Below, one piece after another: positions 9,186 to 18,770 of a stretch of 64,000 bases of DNA. The translations under genes and the position numbers were made by a program. Source of the stretch: Lachnospiraceae bacterium UBA7076 (GTDB taxonomy: Bacteria; Bacillota; Clostridia; Lachnospirales; Lachnospiraceae); assembly GCA_002493625.1 (NCBI GenBank), contig DKZK01000013.1, forward strand, positions 151,398-215,397. The letters run 5' to 3'. The stretch's first letter is position 1; every line of letters begins with the position of its first letter. Under the pieces are notes generated by a model. The model was not told where the DNA came from. It ran no database searches and saw only the letters and a list, made by a program, of their open reading frames with translations.

Positions 9186-10583
9186 ATGATGAAACGGAAT
9201 TGTAAAAAATAGTATACGTTAAAAAGTGCGGCATTTATTTCTTTACTGCTTATAGTTACAGGAGTATTTACGGCGTGCGGTAAGGCGGATAAAAAGGATA
9301 TAGAAAAGGATTTAAGTGAGAATGTGACCTCCGATTATGCAACAGGAAGTGATGCGGTGCAGGAGGAAATTCCGAAAACCCTGTCTTATACTGTAAACTC
9401 AGGAGGCAGCGGCGCGGTAAAGGTAGAAGCGGAGGTTTCTTCGGAAGGCTATGGACAGGCTACTGCCTATAAGCTTAAGAAAAGAGATAAAAATGACGAG
9501 TGGGTTCGCTCCTATGCAGAAAAGCTGTTTGACAACGGGGAATACATAAACGTAAAGCCATATGGTTTTTGCAGTCTGGAGGAGCTTGAAACTGAAAAGC
9601 AGTTTTGGGAGGAGCGCCTTATTGATTTGGATGAAGATAGCACAGGTTATGCTCGCGTAAAGTCAGAAATAGATGCTCTTGAATATGACATAATAAACTT
9701 TTCTGAAAATAACTACGTAAAATATCCGGAAGGGCAGATTATCTTTCAAAATGTCTTTGACACAGGTTTTGATGAGACAGCACAGTTAAGAGGTGAGGTG
9801 GACGGCAATGTATGGCTCTTAAATTACAATCACTGCGTGGATGAGAATGGTAAGGACAGTTGGTCACCTGCTTTATATGGCTCCTGCCTTGAAAAAATGA
9901 ATAGCATTGCATTATTGCAGTATGCGGAGAATGCTGGAAAAAATAAATGTGACAGGACACAGGCAGAGACTGAAGCAATAAAACTCATTAACAGACTTGG
10001 ATTTGACAACATGGAGTGTATTAAAATAACCGAGCTCCTGCCTTATTATAATGCTCCTGCAGACTGCTTTGACGGATACTGTTTCGTTTATGGCCCATCA
10101 TTAAATGGTATAAATTTTTTTTCAGGTACCGGAGCCGGTGTAAGTGCAGATGGTGAACATATTGCCATACAGCCATATGTAGTCGTACTTGTAAACAGTG
10201 AGGGAGCTTACAGCTTTTGCATTATGGAGGATTATGTTATTGAGGATGTGCTTTCGGAAAATTCTCAAATGCTTAGCTTTCAGCAGATAGATAATATAGC
10301 CCATACAGAATTAGAAAAAATGATGGAGGAGCAATATACAGATGGTTACGACGACGCTGAAAGTAATTTCAGTATAATTAGGGTTGATTTTGAATATCTT
10401 TGTGTAACCTATGATGGGATTTCCTATGCAATGATTCCGGTATGGACCTATTACAGGGAATGGTCTAATGGAGTGGATACAGTGCTAAGACCGGTTGTAA
10501 TAGTAAATGCGCTTGACGGAGCTGTTATTCCCATTGCGTTTGTAGCCTTCGAATGGGAGCATTACCAAATTATGAAATATTAA
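9186..10583 (+). pseudogene. Array lipoprotein 5 with in-frame TAG in signal peptide
   Basis: The frame begins at ATGATG (9186) behind a good GGGAGG site and reads MMKRNCKK, then TAG at 9210-9212 where the paralogues have CAG (Gln). After the stop it continues without interruption through the rest of the signal peptide, lipobox (TGVFTAC) and about 440 more residues to TAA at 10583. No ATG, GTG or TTG lies between the TAG and the lipobox, so reinitiation would lose the export signal; the first usable in-frame start (GTG at 9324) is already past the lipid-attachment Cys. The downstream frame is fully intact, so the lesion is recent, is suppressed, or reflects phase variation or a sequencing error. 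As it stands the gene should not yield a lipoprotein. Confidence 0.85.
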
Positions 10584-10610
10584 AGCAATTTTTCTGCGAT
10601 GTTCTTTTGT

Positions 10611-10768
10611 AAACAGCGCACAGGCAATCTGTGATTGACGAATGGAATAATGACAAGGAGAAATATTTATCGTATGCGGGAAGGAAGAATCGGCAGACAG
10701 GAAAATTCGTGTGCCCATTTTATTATGTATATTGCAATTGGGAATATTATTTTCCTATGACGCATTAG
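10611..10768 (+). pseudogene. Remnant of a sixth array lipoprotein
   Basis: Two pieces of this gap match the array. Bases around 10616-10645 (GCGCA, then CAAT and GATTGA) resemble the leader before copy 3 at 6231-6262 and are followed by an AAGGAG ribosome binding site. The stretch ending in TAG at 10766-10768 reads VYCNWEYYFPMTH, which lines up with the C-terminus of copy 4 (VYGNWEYYFIMQ). The coding middle, about 1.3 kb in the paralogues, is missing. The simplest reading is a deletion inside a former sixth copy. Nothing else is seen in the 228-base gap apart from the ribosome binding site of the next gene. Confidence 0.55.
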
Positions 10769-10811
10769 TATCACTATAAAAATGTTCCAAAAAGAGACGA
10801 GGTGAAACAAT

Positions 10812-11831
10812 ATGGTAAGAAAATCAAAAAAAATATGTCTGCTGGCAGGCGCAGCATTTTTTTCCGTGGCGTTTACAGGGTGTCAGAGCGGGGAAAGCTA
10901 TGAGAAGCCCAAAGCTGCTATAGAGGAATACCAGCCGTGGACATATGATACGGCTGTTGTTGCGCGTGGAGACATAGAGCCCTCCATTGAGCTTAAGCTT
11001 CGGGCATCGCAAAATGAAAAGAAGACCTATTATCCGCTGCTGGATGAAATGGAGGTTGAAGCCGTAAATGTTTTAAAGGGTGACGCCGTATCCAAAGGCA
11101 CGGTTATGGTAACCTTTAAATCAGGCGATTTGGAAGAAAAGATAGAACAATATAAAACGAGGCTTGAGGAGGATGAGCTTTTAATTGATCATTATGGAAA
11201 GCTTGCTGAGATTGATAAAAATTCTGATTATTCCGGGGATATTAAGTTTGTAAAGGACGATATGGAAATTTGCCGTCTGTACATACAGGAGCTTGAGGCA
11301 AAGCTTGAGGATTATAACATTGTTGCGGAGGGGGACGGTATTGTCACGGATGTTTCACAGCTTCTTGACTATGGGATTGTGGGCACGCAGAACGGAGTTG
11401 TGACGGTAAAGTACGGAACGGGGGAATTTGTTGCCGCCACGGAGGCTGATTTTGATTTTAAGGTGGGCGACGTGTTTGAGGCAACATATGCAAGCGCCAT
11501 TATAGACGTTCAGCTTACGAAAATTGAAGCGGATGAGGAAAGAGAAGACGGCAGCGGGATGCAGAAGCTTTATTTTCAGGCAATGACGGATATTGGAAGC
11601 GTGGTCTCCTATGATACGGTTTATCTGAATATAAATAAAAACGTAATCAGGGATGTCCTGTATGTTCCCGAGGAGGCATTGTTTCAGGTGGATGATAAAA
11701 ATTATGTATATACCATAGATGACAGAAATATGAGACATGGGATAGAGGTAGAAGCAGGTGATACTGAAAACGGATATACGATAATAAAGTCCGGTCTTTC
11801 AGAGGGTGATAGGGTGGTGATTGACAAATGA
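10812..11831 (+). CDS. Lipoprotein membrane-fusion (adaptor) subunit, single unit
   Basis: A 339-residue HlyD/MacA-type adaptor. It has a lipoprotein signal peptide (lipobox FTGC, about residues 21-24), a split barrel/lipoyl region, a short predicted coiled coil (about residues 100-165, ending ELEAKLEDYN), the lipoyl half AEGDGIVTDV, and a C-terminal domain closing with SGLSEGDRVVIDK, the usual membrane-proximal ending of the family. In Gram-positive bacteria such proteins stand on the outer membrane face and dock on MacB-type permeases. GAGGTG precedes the ATG. The stop overlaps the next gene's start by four bases, so it belongs to the exporter operon that follows the lipoprotein array. Confidence 0.88.
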   Translation: MVRKSKKICLLAGAAFFSVAFTGCQSGESYEKPKAAIEEYQPWTYDTAVVARGDIEPSIELKLRASQNEKKTYYPLLDEMEVEAVNVLKGDAVSKGTVMVTFKSGDLEEKIEQYKTRLEEDELLIDHYGKLAEIDKNSDYSGDIKFVKDDMEICRLYIQELEAKLEDYNIVAEGDGIVTDVSQLLDYGIVGTQNGVVTVKYGTGEFVAATEADFDFKVGDVFEATYASAIIDVQLTKIEADEEREDGSGMQKLYFQAMTDIGSVVSYDTVYLNINKNVIRDVLYVPEEALFQVDDKNYVYTIDDRNMRHGIEVEAGDTENGYTIIKSGLSEGDRVVIDK

Positions 11832-14137
11832 AAAAGAAACATATGAGACTGATTTCCGGTATTCTTTTGCTGGCGCTCGTTATTGCAGGGTGTGGAAGCA
11901 AAATTCCTGAGGCGCCTGCTCTCATAGAGCCCCTTGCGGCAAATGAGTCCTTCAGACCCGTAAGGTATGGAGATGTAGGCTTAAACAGAAAAATGTCAGG
12001 AATCCTTATGGGTATGGTTTCACCTGAGGAGTATTGTCATTTCTTCCTAACGGCGGTTGAGATAAGCGAGGTGTCCGTAAGTGTGGGCGATTACGTTTCA
12101 GCGGGAGACGTCCTTGCCGTTGCGGATGTTGAATCGGTAAGGGAAATGATTGATGACCTGAATTTGCAGCTTGCAAATCTGGCAAGCTGTCATGAGACAG
12201 AGGAAAATATATACAGCCTTACAAGAAAAAAGCTGGAATATGAAAGGCTCGCTTTTGCGGAAAAAGGCGATATTACCGGTGCGACGGCAAAGGAAGCCGA
12301 GATAGGTATTCTGGATGAGAACAGAAGATACAGCAGCATGTTATATGAGCACAAGGTTGGTGACATAAAGGAGGATATAGCTAAAAAGCAGGACATTATA
12401 AGTGACGGCACGCTTAGGGCAAGGGTAAGCGGACGGGTTGTTTACTGTAAGGATTTATCGGAGGGAAGAAATACAACAGTAGATGAAAATGTCGTGGTGA
12501 TTGCGGACTATGATGACTGTCATATTGAAGTGGCTGATATGGGAAGTATAGGTACGACGGTTATAGACTTTGACCCTTCAAAATATGAAATGATTTATAC
12601 TGTTAAAAACGGCCAGAAAAAATATCTTGACGAGTATGCCTACAGCAAGTCTGAGAAAATAGTCATAGAAAACAAGGATGCAAATCCGCCTGCCAGATTT
12701 CGTTATGCTGACGGTACCAAGCCCGGAAATGCAGGCGAGACGGTTCCCATATTTTTTATCATGTATGGAAAGGAAAATGTGCTGCGTATTGAAAAAGAGT
12801 CTCTTTTCGAGGATGGCGACGGGGATTATGTATATGTGAAAACGGAAACCGGAAAAGAGAAAAGATATGTGGAGCTGGGCACTGAGGATAAATGCTATAA
12901 GGAGGTTATAAGCGGTTTATCCGAGGGCGAGCTTGTATATTACAGCGCGGAGCAGGTTATGCCGGATAAATATGATGAATATGCGGTAAGCGAGGGCACC
13001 TATGAGGAAAAAAAGAGGCTTGATAAATATGCCATAGAAACCTCCGCTGCGGCAGCATATTATTCGGAGTATGAGGGAGTGCTTTCCGATTTCCGATTTA
13101 ATGCAGGCGATTATGTAAATGCAGGCGATGTGATTTGTGAGATAAAAACCGATCAGGGAAACGCCGTGCTTACGGAAATGAAAAACTCAATTGATAAATT
13201 AAGCGCACAGTATAACACTGCAATAAAATCATATGATGAACAGCTTGCGGCGGTAGATGAGCAGATATATGAGCTGGATAATCCGGTGGAACCGGAGGCG
13301 CCGGAGGAGGAAACGCCGGGGGATGAAACGGCTACCGGAAGCGATGCTGATACGGCCACACCCGGTGACGCCGAGGAGGAATATGTAAATCCTTATGCAA
13401 GAGATATACTTGACTGTGAACGGCAGATAATCGGGCTGCGAAAAAAGCTTGAAAACATAAACTATGAATATCAGCTTTCCGGTCTTCGGGAGGAGTATGA
13501 GAAAATAAGCAAAGGAAACGACGGCAACGGAAGCATTTCCGTTTATGCAAATGCAAGCGGAACAATAACGGAAATTTCCGGAGACAGCGGAAGAAAAATA
13601 CATGCAGGAACAAAGCTGTTTTCCATAAACACACCGTCAAGTCCGCGTGTCAGCATAAACGCAACATCATTGGGACTGGGACAGAAGGTTACATTAAAGG
13701 ATGAAAATGACAAAATATATTACGGAGAAATAGTATGCGCAAGCACAGATGGGAAAAGCTATGTAACGACAGTGAACAATAAGGTTTACATAACGTCAAA
13801 TGTGTCGCTGAAGAACAGTAAAAAATCCTATATAAGCATGGAGGACGAAGGATTTTATGAGCTTGACGGCACAAACACAAAAATGAGTGTGCAGTATTCA
13901 GTATGTACGATACCGGGTTGTGTTGTGCTGCCCGGAAAGGGGGCTGTCTATCAGGAGACAGACAAGGAAAGCGGTGATGTAAGGTACTATGTCTGGAAGA
14001 TTGCGGATGATACGCTTATAAAGCAGTATATAACCTTAGGAAGTCAGACGGACGGAGACAAGATTTGTGTCATTGAGGGCTTATCCGAGGGCGACGTAGT
14101 TGCAGTGGAACCATTAACCGGGCAGATGGAGGAATAA
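11828..14137 (+). CDS. Large lipoprotein adaptor, apparent tandem fusion of two MFP units
   Basis: A 769-residue lipoprotein (lipobox VIAGC, about residues 18-22), twice the usual length of MacA/HlyD adaptors. Each half shows the same order: a lipoyl half-motif (GDYVSAGDVLAV near residue 90; GDYVNAGDVICEI near 420), a helical hairpin, a second lipoyl half, a beta region and a terminal motif (SGLSEGELVYYS near residue 360; EGLSEGDVVAVEPL at the end). The second hairpin contains a Pro/Glu/Thr-rich acidic insert (about residues 478-520). It overlaps the preceding adaptor by four bases and ends two bases before the permease start. With the single-unit adaptor, the operon offers three adaptor units for one permease chain. 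Confidence 0.82.
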   Translation: MKKKHMRLISGILLLALVIAGCGSKIPEAPALIEPLAANESFRPVRYGDVGLNRKMSGILMGMVSPEEYCHFFLTAVEISEVSVSVGDYVSAGDVLAVADVESVREMIDDLNLQLANLASCHETEENIYSLTRKKLEYERLAFAEKGDITGATAKEAEIGILDENRRYSSMLYEHKVGDIKEDIAKKQDIISDGTLRARVSGRVVYCKDLSEGRNTTVDENVVVIADYDDCHIEVADMGSIGTTVIDFDPSKYEMIYTVKNGQKKYLDEYAYSKSEKIVIENKDANPPARFRYADGTKPGNAGETVPIFFIMYGKENVLRIEKESLFEDGDGDYVYVKTETGKEKRYVELGTEDKCYKEVISGLSEGELVYYSAEQVMPDKYDEYAVSEGTYEEKKRLDKYAIETSAAAAYYSEYEGVLSDFRFNAGDYVNAGDVICEIKTDQGNAVLTEMKNSIDKLSAQYNTAIKSYDEQLAAVDEQIYELDNPVEPEAPEEETPGDETATGSDADTATPGDAEEEYVNPYARDILDCERQIIGLRKKLENINYEYQLSGLREEYEKISKGNDGNGSISVYANASGTITEISGDSGRKIHAGTKLFSINTPSSPRVSINATSLGLGQKVTLKDENDKIYYGEIVCASTDGKSYVTTVNNKVYITSNVSLKNSKKSYISMEDEGFYELDGTNTKMSVQYSVCTIPGCVVLPGKGAVYQETDKESGDVRYYVWKIADDTLIKQYITLGSQTDGDKICVIEGLSEGDVVAVEPLTGQMEE

Positions 14138-14139
14138 CA

Positions 14140-17007
14140 ATGTTTAAACTGATAAGGCAAAAAATGAAAAATAAACGCTGGCTTACGGCATGCCTTACGC
14201 TTGGCATGACGTTTCTTGTGGCAATTTTTGTATGCCAGCCCATGTTTGAAAAGGGAGCATTAAATATGCTGCTTCGTTCAAGCTTTTATGATTACACTAT
14301 AAGCGAGAATAAATATCCGGCGGTTATCGGACGTGAGGACTCCAAAAAAGGCGAAGATGGGGATTTGGAGGCTGTTTTAAATGAGATAGACGGATATGAC
14401 AGGACATGGTTTAAATATCTGGCGGATACGGATGCGCTGGAAATTCAGACGAGGGTAAAGCTCACAGAGATGGCATCGACAGGTTTTTACGGAAACCGTA
14501 CACATTACATGGCACTAAGCTATATGCCTGAATTTGGACAGCACATAACAATGGCTGACGGACAATTTTATGACAGTGAATTTGATACCGCAGAGCCTGC
14601 TGAGGGAAATAATGAGTATGCCATGACACAGGTTATGTCTGCAATCGACGACGGATGTTATCCCTGTCTTATTTCCCAGAAAATAATGAACGAGAGAGGC
14701 TTTGTGGTGGGTGAAACGCTTACCTTTGATATGTGGAAGAATAAAGATGGGGAAAAGCTTAAGGTTGTTGTTTCCGGTATATATAAGGAAAAGGATATAT
14801 ATGACAGCTTCTGGTACATAGAGCCGGATGAATTTAAAAACGAGATGTTTATATCAAGGGAGGCAATGAACGCCATATTGGAGGAATATTCCTGCAACGG
14901 TATGAGCTACATTCATTATGTCATGCTTGACTATGACGACATAACAAGTAATAATGTTGAAGCTGTTAAGGATTACATAGAGCAGTTTGCTTCCATTGAC
15001 CCGAATTTTGTCGTTACATTTTTGCCGCTTCTTGAAAATTACATGTCCGGTAAGAAGACAATCGGAACCCTGCTCTGGGTATTGCAGCTTCCTATACTTG
15101 GCATGGTGCTTGCGTTTATATACATGGTTTCTTCACAGATAGCGGAAAGTGAGAAAAATGAGATAGCCATGCAGAGAAGCAGGGGACTCAGCAGATTTCA
15201 GATTATTGCTGAGTACATGGTGCAATGCGGTATTCTTGCATTGTACGGACTTATACTTGGTCTGCCCCTTGGCTACGGACTTTGCAAGCTGTGCGCAGGG
15301 ACAACGGATTTTCTTACCTTTGACGGCGGTGGCGCTTATCTTTATGGCTTTACGCCTAAGATGCTTGTATTTGGATGCATTGCAGTTGTTTTGGGCGCCA
15401 TTGTCATAATCATTCCGATTGTGTCATACTCAAAAATAACCATAGTCGAGCATAAAAACCTGAATGCCGCAAGAGGAAAAGCATTGTGGGAACGCTTTTT
15501 CATAGATATTATTTTACTTGGCACGTCACTGTACCTGCTGCGCAATTTTAATATACAGAAGGAAAGAATCAGATTTGATGTAATGATGGGAAATAAGATG
15601 GATCCCCTTATCTTTCTGGATTCCACCCTTTTTATAATCGGTTTTGGGCTTCTTGCCTTAAGACTGTCCCATTATCTTGTAAGACTTGTATACAGGATTG
15701 GAAAAAAGAAATGGCGTCCTGCCATGTACGCTTCCTTTTTGCAGATTACGAGAACCTTTGGAAAACAGGGCTTTATATCCGTGTTTATGATACTTACGGT
15801 TGCCATGGGACTTTTTAATGCCAATACTGCAAGAACAATAAACCAGAATAATGAGGACAGGCTTACATATGGCGACGGAGCAGATGCAGTCATAACGGAA
15901 CGGTGGGTAATGAGAACCTTTAAGGACACAAGGAACACCACGGATTATAAATACGAGGAGCCTGATTACGGAAGGTTTGAACTGCTTGAAAACAGCAGTA
16001 TGGTGGCAAATCAGACAAGGGTGCTCAGGCTTGACAATACGGACATTTCAAAGGACGGGATAAGCAACAAGGTTACATTGATGGGAATTTACAGCAAGGA
16101 GTTTGGAGAGACTGCAAACTTTAAGGATGAGCTGAATAAGGATGTACACTGGTATACATATCTGAATGAGCTTGCGTCAAATCCTGACGGTCTTATTATA
16201 TCCTCCAATCTGGCGAAGCTATATGAGCTTCAGATTGGGGATGCCATATCACTTTCCCGTATGGGTGATACGTTTTCTTTTTCTGACAGATTCAGGGGCA
16301 GCATGACCGGCGTTGTATGCGCCATTGTGGATGACTGGCCGGGATATGAGCGCTATTACTATGAGGAGGGCGAGGAAAAGGAACGCTATCTGGTAGTTGC
16401 AAACTTTCCAAAGGTTGTAAACGCATATCAGATTGCGCCGTATGAGGTCTGGGTAAGGCTGAATGGCGATGTGGATATAGAGGAATTTGAAGCGCTTCTT
16501 GATGCAAATAAAATTGTGCCTAAGGATTTAACGCTGCTGCAAAAGGATATTTCAGACATGAAGCAGCAGCCGCTTATACAGATTACAAACGGAATGTTTA
16601 CCCTCAGCTTTATAATCGCACTTGTGCTTTGCGCCCTTGGCTTCCTTATATACTGGATATCCTCCATAAAACAGAGAGAGCTGTTGTTCGGTGTTTACCG
16701 CGCTATGGGACTTCCTGTAAAGGAATTAAATGCCATGCTTACAAACGAGCATATTTTCTCAACATTTTTATCCGTTCTGGCAGGCGGAGGTGTGGGTATG
16801 GTATCAACACAGATGTTTGTAAAGCTTTTTGGAATCGTGTACCTGCCGGAAAAGCATAACCTTGACATATATATATATTTCCAGATGGGTGATATTATGA
16901 AGCTTGCTGTTGTTGTCGCGCTTATGATTATTGTATGTATGCTTATTTTAAGGAGACTGATTCGGTCATTGAATATTACGCAGGCTCTTAAGCTTGGTGA
17001 GGAATAG
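14140..17007 (+). CDS. FtsX/MacB-type ABC exporter permease, double length
   Basis: A 955-residue permease. An N-terminal membrane segment is followed by a large extracytoplasmic domain (about residues 35-300), three membrane segments (about 305-430), a further segment pair and a second extracytoplasmic domain (about 555-800), and three C-terminal segments ending in SLNITQALKLGEE, typical of FtsX-like permeases whose last residues contact the ATPase. This is two FtsX repeats in one chain, as in BceB- or LolCE-like systems, so one polypeptide can replace a dimer. GGAGGAATAACA overlaps the end of the adaptor gene. Two ATPase genes follow directly. Export of a peptide or lipophilic compound is likely from the family; the substrate is unknown. 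Confidence 0.9.
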   Translation: MFKLIRQKMKNKRWLTACLTLGMTFLVAIFVCQPMFEKGALNMLLRSSFYDYTISENKYPAVIGREDSKKGEDGDLEAVLNEIDGYDRTWFKYLADTDALEIQTRVKLTEMASTGFYGNRTHYMALSYMPEFGQHITMADGQFYDSEFDTAEPAEGNNEYAMTQVMSAIDDGCYPCLISQKIMNERGFVVGETLTFDMWKNKDGEKLKVVVSGIYKEKDIYDSFWYIEPDEFKNEMFISREAMNAILEEYSCNGMSYIHYVMLDYDDITSNNVEAVKDYIEQFASIDPNFVVTFLPLLENYMSGKKTIGTLLWVLQLPILGMVLAFIYMVSSQIAESEKNEIAMQRSRGLSRFQIIAEYMVQCGILALYGLILGLPLGYGLCKLCAGTTDFLTFDGGGAYLYGFTPKMLVFGCIAVVLGAIVIIIPIVSYSKITIVEHKNLNAARGKALWERFFIDIILLGTSLYLLRNFNIQKERIRFDVMMGNKMDPLIFLDSTLFIIGFGLLALRLSHYLVRLVYRIGKKKWRPAMYASFLQITRTFGKQGFISVFMILTVAMGLFNANTARTINQNNEDRLTYGDGADAVITERWVMRTFKDTRNTTDYKYEEPDYGRFELLENSSMVANQTRVLRLDNTDISKDGISNKVTLMGIYSKEFGETANFKDELNKDVHWYTYLNELASNPDGLIISSNLAKLYELQIGDAISLSRMGDTFSFSDRFRGSMTGVVCAIVDDWPGYERYYYEEGEEKERYLVVANFPKVVNAYQIAPYEVWVRLNGDVDIEEFEALLDANKIVPKDLTLLQKDISDMKQQPLIQITNGMFTLSFIIALVLCALGFLIYWISSIKQRELLFGVYRAMGLPVKELNAMLTNEHIFSTFLSVLAGGGVGMVSTQMFVKLFGIVYLPEKHNLDIYIYFQMGDIMKLAVVVALMIIVCMLILRRLIRSLNITQALKLGEE

Positions 17008-17016
17008 GAGGCACAT

Positions 17017-17706
17017 ATGGATAATATTATAATTGCAGAAAATGTAAAAAGGTGCTTTCGGCTTGGGGACGGAGAAGATTTTTATGCCTTAAAGGGTGTT
17101 GACATTGATATACCGAGAGGAACGCTTACCATACTTAAGGGAAGATCGGGCTCGGGAAAAACAACGCTGCTTAATGCTCTAAGCACTCTTGATACGCCCA
17201 CGGAGGGGGAAATCTTTTTTGACGGAGTAAGCTGCGCGGATATGTCGGAAGCCGATAAGGAGGCGTTAAGGAGAAAGGATATAGGCTTTGTTTTCCAGTC
17301 AGTGGCGCTTATACCGATTATGAATGCTTACGAGAATGTTGATTTTTCCTTAAGGCTTGCGCAGTGCGAGGAGGAACGGAGCAGCCGGATAAAGAAAGTA
17401 CTTTCCCTTGTTGGCATGCAGGAGCGCATGCTTCATATGCCCGGACAGATGTCGGGAGGCGAGCAGCAGAGAATTGCAATCGCGCGCGCTGTTGCGCCGA
17501 AGCCAAAGGTCATATTTGCAGATGAACCTACGGGAGCTCTTGATACGGATACGGGACTGAAATGTATGGCGCTTTTTAAAAACCTTATAACGCATGAGGG
17601 TGTAACGATAGTCATGACAACCCATGACCCGAACCTTATGGAGCTTGGGGATGTTATATATGAGATGGAGGATGGTGAGATTATTGACAGAAGAAGCAAT
17701 ATATAA
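17017..17706 (+). CDS. ABC exporter ATP-binding protein
   Basis: A 229-residue LolD/MacB-class ATPase. Walker A GRSGSGKTT (about residues 42-50), Q-loop FVFQSVALIP, signature MSGGEQQRIAIARA, Walker B VIFADEPTGALD and the switch His in TTHD are all present, so it should be active. A GGAGG site precedes the ATG and lies ten bases after the permease. It ends inside the start region of a second, different ATPase gene. The pair suggests that the double-length permease works with a heterodimer of ATPases rather than the usual homodimer. Confidence 0.93.
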   Translation: MDNIIIAENVKRCFRLGDGEDFYALKGVDIDIPRGTLTILKGRSGSGKTTLLNALSTLDTPTEGEIFFDGVSCADMSEADKEALRRKDIGFVFQSVALIPIMNAYENVDFSLRLAQCEEERSSRIKKVLSLVGMQERMLHMPGQMSGGEQQRIAIARAVAPKPKVIFADEPTGALDTDTGLKCMALFKNLITHEGVTIVMTTHDPNLMELGDVIYEMEDGEIIDRRSNI

Positions 17707-18718
17707 AGAAAAAAATAAGGCTCGTGATACATCTGAATATGATGATATATCTGAAAATGATGATACCTCTGAAAATGATGATGTATATGAATTTGATGAT
17801 GAGAATAAAGAGGATGATGCTTCTGAGGGTGCATTTATAAATTGTGATGGGGTTGTCAAGATATACAAGACGGACGACATAGAGGTTATGGCGCTTCAGG
17901 GGCTTGAGCTTACAATTAACCGCGGTGAAATCATGGCTGTAATCGGCAAGAGCGGAAGTGGAAAAAGCACACTGATGAACATAATCGGAGGGCTTGAAAA
18001 GCCATCTGCGGGAAAGGTAACCGTGGGCGGGGCCAGCCTTTCGGATATGTCCAAAAAGGAGATGATAAGATACCGCAAGAAAACCATCGGTTTTGTGTGG
18101 CAAAAAAGTGAGCGTAATCTTTTTAAGTATCTTACCTCTATTGAAAATGTGGAAGCGCCTATGAATTTTTCAGGCATGAGCGCAAAGGAAAAAAGAAAAA
18201 GGGCAGAGGAGCTTCTGGAGATGGTAGGCATGTCCCACAAAGCATCATCCTATCCTACAGAGATGTCAGGAGGAGAACAACAGAGGGTTGCCATTGCCAC
18301 GGCACTGGCAAACTCTCCCGACATACTGCTTGCAGACGAGCCTACCGGCGCGGTTGATACGAAAACCTCAAATATGATACAGGATTTATTCCGGCGGCTG
18401 AACAGGGAGCTTGGAATAACAATCATAATAGTTACACATGATATGAAGCTTGCAGCTAAGGTTGACAGGGTTGTCATGATTTCAGACGGCAAGATAAGCA
18501 CTGAAAAAATAATGAAGGATAAATACCGCGCTGAGATTGACAAAATGGGAGCAGACGGCTTTGGAGATGACAGTCATGAGGAATTTTCCGTGCTTGACAA
18601 GGCGCACCGGGTGCAGTTTTCCGAGGATATGCTTGAGGCGGCAGGCATTGACAGCAACAAGGTAAAAATAACGGTCGAGGATGGAAAGATTGTTGTTGTG
18701 GGAGAAAATGCCAAATAG
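17684..18718 (+). CDS. Second ABC ATP-binding protein with acidic N-terminal extension
   Basis: A 344-residue ATPase if translation begins at the TTG at 17684; an ATG at 17672 is possible but has its GGAG only one base away. The ATPase core starts near residue 50, with Walker A GKSGSGKST, signature MSGGEQQRVAIATA, Walker B ILLADEPTGAVD and switch VTHD. Before it lies an acidic, Ser/Thr-rich tail encoded by an 18-bp tandem repeat. After the core is a further region of about 60 residues (QFSEDMLEAAGID, then KITVEDGKIVVV) not found in the first ATPase. The gene overlaps its predecessor by 23 bases. It is the last gene of the exporter operon. Confidence 0.88.
   Translation: MTEEAIYKEKNKARDTSEYDDISENDDTSENDDVYEFDDENKEDDASEGAFINCDGVVKIYKTDDIEVMALQGLELTINRGEIMAVIGKSGSGKSTLMNIIGGLEKPSAGKVTVGGASLSDMSKKEMIRYRKKTIGFVWQKSERNLFKYLTSIENVEAPMNFSGMSAKEKRKRAEELLEMVGMSHKASSYPTEMSGGEQQRVAIATALANSPDILLADEPTGAVDTKTSNMIQDLFRRLNRELGITIIIVTHDMKLAAKVDRVVMISDGKISTEKIMKDKYRAEIDKMGADGFGDDSHEEFSVLDKAHRVQFSEDMLEAAGIDSNKVKITVEDGKIVVVGENAK
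17725..17796 (+). repeat. 18-bp coding tandem repeat, four units
   Basis: Four consecutive 18-base units encode DTSEYD, DISEND, DTSEND and DVYEFD, giving the acidic tail of the second exporter ATPase. The middle units are nearly identical at DNA level (GATGATA, then TCTGAAAATGAT). Such a repeat can expand or contract in frame. Confidence 0.8.
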
Positions 18719-18754
18719 GGAATACAACATAGCATTGATAAAATAGCAGCAATA

Positions 18755-18770
18755 AAGAGAATGTTCTCTT
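18755..18770. promoter_or_regulatory. Perfect palindrome in the leader of the His/Cys-repeat lipoprotein
   Basis: AAGAGAATGTTCTCTT is a perfect 7-bp inverted repeat around TG. It lies in the 139-base gap after the exporter operon, about 20 bases before weak promoter-like hexamers (TTGAAA at 18776, TACAAA at 18799, or TATAAT at 18818). Its size and position fit a dimeric repressor operator. No regulator can be assigned. Confidence 0.35.

Noticed and set aside
9210..9212. TAG as a recoded amino acid (pyrrolysine or suppressor)
   Set aside because: It replaces an ordinary Gln in a signal peptide, the paralogues have CAG, and no pyl-type context or structure is seen.
17624..17684. Upstream ATG starts for the second exporter ATPase at 17624 or 17672
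   Set aside because: They would extend it deep into the preceding gene without a usable ribosome binding site; the TTG at 17684 fits spacing better, although it is not certain.
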